From positions 12,481,480-12,545,479 of the forward strand of contig NC_092802.1 in NCBI RefSeq assembly GCF_918797505.1: a DNA stretch of 64,000 bases. The letters are read 5' to 3'. This DNA comes from Bemisia tabaci (Eukaryota; Arthropoda; Insecta; Hemiptera; Aleyrodidae). Positions 46,179 to 55,800 of this stretch are shown piece after piece (the stretch's first letter is position 1; every line of letters starts with the position of its first letter). A program made the translations under genes and the position numbers. Below the pieces are notes generated by a model, which saw only the letters and a list, made by a program, of their open reading frames with translations, searched no databases and had not been told where the DNA came from.

Positions 46179-49100
46179 TAAGCTAGACGAACAATAATTG
46201 TTTTATCAGAAAAACCCCTAGGTTTTGCAAACTAGATCAAGTTCTGGGGGGGGGGGGGGAGGGGTTAAAATGTTCCATAAACTTTAGCATTTTAAAAGAA
46301 AGTTGATATTCATGAACCAGAACTCAATACTAACCGTGTGATAGTAAAACGACCGCAGAATACAGGGCAAGTTCTGTCTCTGTTAGCTTTAATTCGGCAA
46401 TACTTCGTGCTACTTCAAATGCTAAATTAACTAGTTTCATTTCTAGAGTGTCCTGTGTGTAGAAAGCATCCTGCGGTAGAAGAGTGTCCGCATACAGCAC
46501 ACAGTTTTGCGATAGATCATAATACCGCGACATCCTTATCACAGCCAACTCAAAACTTCCTGTATTTACAAAAAAATTTAAAAACAATTAAGAACTGAAC
46601 AAAAATATGAAAGCTTCTGAAATTTTATCCGTCAGGTGCCAAGTATGATGCAATACAATAGTACTTTTATGCCTTTTTTTCTTAAAGATTATAGGTACTT
46701 ATGCACTTTTTTACAGCTGCAAAGCAATTTTTGGACCTCACTCCATAGCACATCAAATAATAATATCAAATGTATATCAATGATATAAAAATGGAAATAA
46801 AAAAATTCAGAGCCGAGCTTTTAAAGGAACTCAAAGAGAAACAACACCGAAGCTCAAATCCTTCAGGTTTTTATAAGACAAATTTTGATTCAATATTTTT
46901 CGTTTTTAACTGTCGTTATTTAGCAATTTTTTGGTCTTAGGTGTCTGCTAAAAATAAACTGATACTTTAAAGGGCTGTATGATTAGCTGCTTTGGATAAA
47001 GAATTACAGCACCAGTTCGTATCCTCTTCAATTGGCCTACACACCCTGTCAAAACAGTCCAATTGGGGCCCATGAGATTCCTGGCTAAGGGAACTCTTAT
47101 GGTTCTTATGCGAACCTGGGCAAATTACCAATGGCTTTACAAGGAAACAGGTGAAATATTCCCATGAGACAGTTTTGATAGGGTCATAGATATTTTCAGT
47201 CAAGAATTATTTGCACTCAAATTTTTCTTGTTATACATCTATTTGTAGACACTATTCGAGCGTTGGCGCCCTTAGCATTGAGACACAAGCCATTATCCTC
47301 ATGGAAAAATTGTGTCTTTTGCATCTGTTGAGATTGAAATACCAACCTGCTTTGAGCAGAACGATTTGATCGTCTTGAGACAGCTTCATAAACCCGGGAA
47401 CCATTTTGGCAAATTCTATAATTTGTTGTATAACAGTTGTTAACTTTTGAGCACATTCAAGCCATAGCTCTTCGTGAGACTGTGAACAAAAAAATATTGA
47501 ACATTAATCGATAAAGAAGATCTCTCAGGTAAATTACAAGACGGATACTCTGGTACAAATTGGCGATAAGAGCTGCGTTTCAAAATACCATAGGAATTCT
47601 TATAGCCGGCTAAAGAAGGCTTACAGCAAATCATATAGCTGGCTGTAGAATACGGAGAAAATCATACGACCGGGCTATACGAAGCGATAAAAAATTATGC
47701 AGCCAAGATATAGTTCCTATCACCGGGCTTGAAACTTTATCGCCTGGCTGTTGCTTTTCGCCATCGATTATAAAAGGCTATAAGAAATTGTGTAGAAATT
47801 CGTGTGCTTTGGAAATCATTAAGTTTGATACGGAACCACCTTAATATTTATAAAACACACACTATATTTTTCTTTAATACATATTTTTTTTCATCAATTA
47901 AAATGAGAATAATCCATACAGGATGTGCAAACATTTCAAAATCATGAGTTGAATAACGCTGACTCCGCCAGATTAAATATTAGAGCCAAACACAAAGCGG
48001 AGCGGCGACGCACTGGCGCCTACAAACCTAACAGGGATACTTCACGCATTGCGCAACGCGTGAAGTATCCCTGTTAGGTTTGTAGGCGCAAATGCGCGTT
48101 TTGCGCTGGCTGCCCGCCTGCCGCGCCGCAGCGTGCCCCGGCGCTTGAAGCAACTATTTCACACCAGAGGTATTGCACAGTATCATACGAAACTGAAGGC
48201 GCTCTAATATATTAGTAATGGCAGGCATCCATCAAAAGTACGGAGCTTTCCTCGTAAAATAAATCAAGATACTACGGCCCAAAAAGAGAACAGTATTCCA
48301 AAAACTCACTAAGTCCTAGCATCCGTAATTAGTAACGCTTAGCATACACTTTATCGCCTGGCTGTTGCTTAATCGTCATCGGCTATAAAAGGCTCTAAGA
48401 AATTGTGTAGCCGGCTATAGAAGCTATTGGAAATCTTACAGCCGGCTGTAGGTCTATGGTATTTTGGAACACAGATTCTACTGCCAATTTTTACCAGGGT
48501 AGGCTGAGATCTCTACAGACTCTTAATATTTTAACAACTTAATTTGGAAACTTTGAAGCAGGATCTTAATGAGTACTCAGTGCATACTGAGTTTATCTGT
48601 ATACCTACATACAATAAGGGATAAGATAAGATAGCGATATTAACCCACGAAAAAAAAGTTAATAGTTGCGTATTTTGAGGTTCCATTCAAACGTGCATCG
48701 CTTAGAAGCCAAGATGGCGGCGGAAAATATCCCTCTGGCGGCCACAATTTCGATCGAGTGTTGCCTCTGACACAATTGTACCACATTTTGCAATTGGGAA
48801 CTACAATTTCTGGCTCAGTTTAGAAAAAACGTATGTACCTCCAGTTTCCTTCGGCACATAGGTGTTTTTTCAGATGAGCCGGGGATCATAGTACCTAACT
48901 GCAAAATGATTTCCAATTAATATGCACAATAATAATTACGCCAATCACGTTAATTGATACGTGCAACCAATCATTGAGAACGACTGCACAATTGTTGCCA
49001 GATGGTGCTGAAAAATCACCAATTTTCTCAATTTAAATCCATGTAATACATCAAAATTGTATCGCAAAATCTAGCAACCTTGGGCTCCACGGCTCACGGA

Positions 49101-49500
49101 TCGCGGTGGAGGAAACGCAGAATCAGGATAAAGAAGGATATTTTTTGACGCCATCTTGGCCTACTCGGCCTTGCGAGTAAAAATGAGAGCTAAAAATTCG
49201 CAACTTCGAACTTTTTTTTCGTGGCTCATAATCATTCAAAAAATCTGGGAGAATGATTCTGTAAACTTCAAACCCTCTACTTTTCAAGAATTACTGAGCA
49301 AAATTAAAAATTACTGAGCAAGCTCGTTGCTAGGAAATTAAAATTTAATTAAATTTAATACAACGACATCAAAAAACGACTTCAGCTCTTAAGTATTTAA
49401 CAACTTTTTTTGCGAGAGGTCAGAAGAAAAACAATAGGAGCTTTAATCGCATTTCAGCCAGAAAAATTGTTTTGTGTTGGCGTTGGGCTATTTACCATAC

Positions 49501-49534
<34 letters not shown>

Positions 49535-49806
49535 CGAGAAATAAATAATCTATACATACCAATCCTTTATAGTAAATAAGCTTTGATATATCCTGCTGCT
49601 TGCGGAACATGTCATGAATGTGTTCTAAAGTGTACAAACACGTTCGTGCATGCGCATCGGCTATAGTCTTACTTAGGAGTTCTGAGATCTGTGCTGGGTC
49701 TGAAAGAAAAGGGAAAAAAATTAAAAATGCTGAAGGAGTGTTTGGAATATTAAAAACTAAAACAGTTTAATTATCAACTTTCGACATGAGGTTCTTAGCC
49801 AAAGAG

Positions 49807-49857
<51 letters not shown>

Positions 49858-52800
49858 AGTGATACAGACCAGAAATTAATATTTGATTCGTGTTCCAGAT
49901 GTCATGAAGAGAGGTGATTTTTTTCTTTTTAAAGTTCTTGTCAATAGCCATTTTAGCAAAAATATGCGGTATATTTCCCTAAGTTTATGATTAGTGCTTG
50001 TAACTGGATTGGTGCAATGGAACTTTAAAAATACTGCGATTGAGTTACCCTGGTTACAAAGGCAGTTAGTTAATCAAAGCTTTGACAGTCATACCCTGAA
50101 CAATTGAAAAATACCCTTTCTGACATTGAAGCAATCCATATTCTGGCGTGAACCGAATACAATACTCGGATACATTGCTGAATGCATCTGCGTCCGGTGG
50201 CGTGGCGTGTTTTGCGATATATCGATTGATCTGCCATTGAAACCTATGTTAAAGGATCGATTATAATAACAGGGTGTTCACAGCGAACACCTTAATAATC
50301 GATTCTTTATCGCGGATTCAAATGGGGATATATCGATAATCGATCAGTCACGCCACGCCACTGTCTGTGTCATGTGTTATTTACACAAAATGAAGGAAAG
50401 CAAAAATGTGCAAATAAGTTATAAGGGAATGATAAGCACTGAAACTCTAAAACTGTCTGTCAACATAGGAAAAAATTGAGTTCCATCTCTTCAGCCTCGC
50501 AAAAAAATCTCCTTCTTGGATGGAAACTCAGTGCTGATACTGTCTACGGTCAAAATTGGGTGGAGCTTGACTCAAAAAACGATGTAGCACAAAAGTATCA
50601 TCATTTCTGCGACTGATTAAATAAATTCTACGTATTTCTGCGATCCCATATCATTGATTGAATATCATGATGTTCAAAAAATAATGTAACCTATAGTAAA
50701 GTATTAAAAAATATAGTAATAAACATAGTAAGAATACAGTATATAATATTATTAGGTAAATTATTAACCTATAACTTTCCTCCACTCTATTTGGTAAAAT
50801 TTTGGGAAACCTCTTACAGGAATTTCGAGCTCTCCGTCATGTTCATAGGTTGCGATTTTCTCAACGTTTGTTCCACTCCACTTTGCTTTAAAAGATAGAA
50901 TTGAATGCTCTCGTACGCATTGCTGCTCAACTTAAATGGGCACTTTTCGCAACTTTTGCGAGTTTTCCGATTTTCACTACCATACCTCCTTGGCAACTTG
51001 AAGGTCTTTATGACCTTAGGCAAAATCAATAGGGGAAAATTCCCGTATGATTTAAAAACTGTACTTTTTCCTGTAACTTTTTTTTTAAAAAAAAACATAC
51101 ACACATCGTGCACTGGGAATTTCGAAGCAGACATCATCGTAAAGTACATTTTCGTACATTGAAATTTTAAGGTAGTGCACTGCCGCTGAGAACTAAGGCA
51201 AATATTTATAAGTGCTGGAAAATGAGCAGACTTCATTTACTAGTTGTTCAATAGCAATAGCTCCTGGTGTGCGTGATCGGTTTAAAGCCATGGTACTTTA
51301 AAGACTAAAGCAAGTTGATCGGAATAAATAACATAAGAAACACTATAGGACGCTACCCTCATTTAGCCGCAATTGTAAGTCATAAAATATCATGCAAATA
51401 TTTATGTGAATACATTAAAATTTGGCTCCACGTTTTTGTGTCTTTCATTGTTGATTGCGCTTTCAATAAATTATGAGGCGATCTTCTCATCTACTGACTA
51501 TGGTAAACTATGAGGGACGAAAAAGGGGGAGAAAAAACTATCCAGGAATTTGCAGAAAAAGTCTGATTCTTTTTTTCCCATTTCGGGTACAGCCATCACT
51601 ACAGTTATTCTTTTTTGACTATCTACCTGCTTTACACTTTAACCTTAGATGTAATATGAAACAAAATCAGGGGGACAGAGTTAGGAATAAAACTTATCTT
51701 GCCACAAAAAGAGGAATGACTCTTGTGGTTATTAGCAAAATTTATCTAACTCAAGAGAGACCCCCAAAAAAGCTCTAAAGTTCTTCGGGCGGAAAATAGT
51801 TTGGGAGAAATTTTATAGATAAATCATATTGTGATGTACTTCGTGTTTTAAAAATTACTGTACATATCTTTAAGAGGGCTGTTGAAAAACTGTTGAGTTT
51901 TATCTACTACCAACCTCTCAGCAAACTCAGCAGATTCAGGGCACATTTCAGTGTGGGGTTATATATTTAGAGGTCTGTTTTTACCACCAAAATTTTTTTA
52001 GATGACTGATTGTTAGGTTTGCTATTTATGATTAGAACCTTAAGAAGGCGTCAGGCTTAAAATCCAGTATCTTTAGTGAAAAAATTTTCAGCTGAATGTA
52101 CGTATGGAGAATGAATTAATAATCCTCCGTCACAAATGTAATTTAAAACCGACTCTATTCCAATGGCAGCTACAAAATGATTATCGGGCAGGCAGAATCT
52201 ACTTATATTACACATGAATGTTGCATTACAGCACAACGTATTTTAGAGGCAATTTTCAAAAGGTTCACGGAAAAAAATCTTTGAAATTGTTGGTTTGTTA
52301 TATGGAGTAATAAAGTCGTATGGAGAATTTAGATTTTCAAATGAGACAACAAAATGACGTTCTTATACTTTAAGAACAAGCATGATAAATCTGAATTGAA
52401 GTTGGCACTAGTATAGAGCTCGAAACATCTGCATCGATCGAGAAGCCTTAAGTAGATAAAATTATAAAACTCATCAAGTATCGAATGGCAAAACATTACA
52501 GGATGAACTCTGCACTGTAAAATCATAATGCAGTGTATGGACTGCAGGTATCTGGCAAGATCTCTTTCTTCGGCTTTTGCTAATTGTAAAATTTCACGGC
52601 CACACTGAGTCAATCCAGTTAAGAATAAGCTGAAAGTAGATAGTTGAGTCCTATTGCAAAATATTTGAAAAAATAATTAGTTCATGTTTTTTGTTTCTAA
52701 GGCTGCTCATTGATGCTCGCCAACTCAGCTGTGTCTCATTCTCTGGAATTTGCCTCTAAAACAGGTTACTATGAATGAATCTAGTTTGACTTCAGGGGAG

Positions 52801-55800
52801 CGTTCATAAATTACGCAACGCACTATTCCGGCATTTGTGACTCCCCCTCCCTTATGTAACGCTTCGTAACGCAACGCCGGACGTTTCCTTCTAACGTTAC
52901 CTAATACTCGTACTTGACGGAACCATCCCTTTTAAGATACCAATAACTGTGGGAAAAGGGTTGAATATAAATGTGGATATAAATTGAAGTATTTTAAATG
53001 ATAGTGTGCAAAATAGCGTCAAAGAAATGAGGATGATACAATTTAGATTTTGTATTTTTCGGGTATAGAGAGGGTGCGTAATGCTGGCGTTGACCTTCTC
53101 TCCCTCTCTTGTAACGCAGCCCCCTCCCCCTGCAGCGTTGCGTAATTTATTAACGCTTCCTAGGGTTGAGTACTAGAGTACCTATTTAGGGAGAGTACGG
53201 ATATGCCAAAATATGGAGCTCTTAGGGCTCAAAAGGGCAGCAACTTTCCAGCACAAAAAATCCAATCTATCGGATTCCAACACCAGACCAAGATGGCCAA
53301 GAATGTTGAGCGTTCTTCCGGAAAAATGAGTAAACGTACGCAAAATTTATGTTAAATACGTGCTTTGGTTGGCTGAGCCCTAAAAGCTCCGTGACCTAAC
53401 CTCAAAATTACCGACATATCCGTGCTCTCTCAATGTAGGTACTCTACCCTCAAGCGCCAGATACACCTGCTTGCTGCACGCGCGTCTAGACGCGAAAAGT
53501 AGGATCCGATCCTACTTTGAGCTAAGGCCTGAATACACGCTCAAATTTCCATCCAAATGGTGACTGGTGCAAACCATCTACCATCAAATTTTGCGGCCTG
53601 CAAAAATTTGACCGCCATTTTTGTCAACATTTTGGTCGGAAATTGACGGAAATTTTAGTGTGTATCCAGGCCACTAGTTACGGGCGGCGAGTTGCGACCT
53701 GATTGGCCACGGACATGGCGAACACGGCGGAGACCTACTCGCCGCTCAAGACGCGCGTCTAGCTCGCAGGTGTACCTGGCACTCGAGGTAGGCAGAAATT
53801 CAAAATTGATACAAAAAGAAAAAGTAAAGGAAAAGAAACGGTACGAAAAAGCTACATGCTTACTAGGTATGCTAATATCGTCTAGTTGTTTGGAAGTGGT
53901 GCTGTCTACGTAAGTGCTCACGAGGGGGGAAGAAGTATCTTCCGTACTTTGATCGTTTTCGATTTTAACCGCGACGGCCCGGAGTTGCTGCGTGTGCTGA
54001 GCTTGCTGCGACGCTTGCTGCTGCCCCGGAGACGGGGATATGCACTTGGCCCCACCACCACTCACACCAATCGCTCCACCACCTTCGCAATAGCATGCAC
54101 CAATCACCGTTTAGAATCATAGTACAGTTTACACTTTTCCATCAGGTTATGTACAATCTCAGCACAAAGGCCATTAGGAGTCTCAGGAGTCTTCCGAAGA
54201 GAGAAAAAAAGCAGAAATCTGAAGTGCGGGCCGAGTGTCACCCCACACTTTATACTATCGTGCGCAGAAAGAACGCCGTATGAACCATCGGGCGTTGCCA
54301 AATTTCCTTCGACAAATCACGAAGTTTCAGGAAAATCTGGGGATATTTTTCCTCCAATTTTTCACACACTGGGAAAAAAAACACATTGGATCTAGAGTCC
54401 GGACTCTTGAAAACATTGACAAGAAAAAATACTCTTGATTCAATCGGATATTTGCTTGAATCAAAAAGAAATCCGCTTAAATTAAGAGGCTTGGTTCTTG
54501 ATTTAAGCTAGATTCTGATTGAATCAAGAGTACTTTTTCTTGTCGATGTTTTTAAGAGTCTGGACTCTAGATCCAATGTGTTTTTTTTCCAGTGCAGGAT
54601 TTCGCTCATAGTTTGAAGTAAAAAGTCTGAAAATTGCGATGAAAAATAATCATAAACCTCAAAAATAGGCATTTTATCGTAGGAAATTTGGCAACTCTTG
54701 AATGTTCGTGCTGCGTCCTTCTTTAGCACGGCAGAAATTACGAGCCGTCTCTGATTGGCTGATCCGCATTTTTCAGCGAAAATGTCTCGAAAACGAGGAA
54801 AAATTTACAAGTCGCGGAGAGTTCAGAAATCGATTCTCAAGATTTTTCTGAAGAGATTTATGCGTAATACATGACACTTTTTTCTCCAAAAAAACCGAAC
54901 AGTTCGACCTGGGAGTTTCATTTCCGTCAACTTGAAATATGACACTTGGTGTCACGAATAAAACAAAATTTCAGGTCGTGCTGTTTAGTGAGTCCGAAAA
55001 AAGTGTCATGAACCCATAGTACCCATAGTACCCATGAATCTCTGCAGTAAATCTGGAAAGTCGATTTTTGAAATCTTTGACAGGTAAATCTGTCCCTTTA
55101 TCTGAGACATTTTCACTAAAAAATGAACCCCGTGTTATTTTCCATAAGGGCCCCAGAAAGTGAGCATCAGACGCATCAGCCAATCAGAGACGACTCGTAA
55201 ACGTATGTGCCACTCTACTCGCAATCCAAATTGCTCCTCTTGTTTTCTCTTTGGAGGCTTAGTAGTCGTTCCTTAAACAGCTCTTCTCTTTGGGGCTTCC
55301 TAACATTATATACATTCAACATTAAGATACATGTTAGAAAAACATTATCATTGGAAGTTATTATCTTTTTGGGTAGCTCAAGTTGCTCATTCATTTTGGC
55401 AACTCAAATTATGTTTAGATTAAAAACTGATTGAATATTTCAGTGGACTCCTATTGTGATTGTGCAGTAGGTATCAAGTTCGAAGAAAAATATAAATTGC
55501 GATTGTATTCAGTGAGGTCTCTCTCTATGTTGTTTGGCTTGATCGCATAGCCCTTATCGATCCTCTTTTCACCTAATCGAGAGGTGCATACAAACTTGAA
55601 CTTAGTTGCAAGAAAAATTAGCCAATTTTTTATCGGAGAGATTCAGAGATATTTACAACACATCATGGGAAGAGGCATTTTCATAAAAGATTTTAATTAA
55701 AATGTATCATATTCCAAACCATTATGTGATTAAGTGTCATTCAAATCATGCGGACCAAGTACAGTCACGCAGTAAAATGCTAAACAGTGGGACCGGATAT

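Noticed and set aside
50814..51236. 140-codon minus-strand frame in HR3 intron 3
   Set aside because: No domain, no family resemblance and no fitting splice sites; treated as chance.
52329..52613. Possible extra HR3 exon on the minus strand between exons 3 and 4
   Set aside because: The 94-residue frame has no similarity to HR3 hinges, no well-placed splice pair was seen, and exons 3 and 4 already join in phase.
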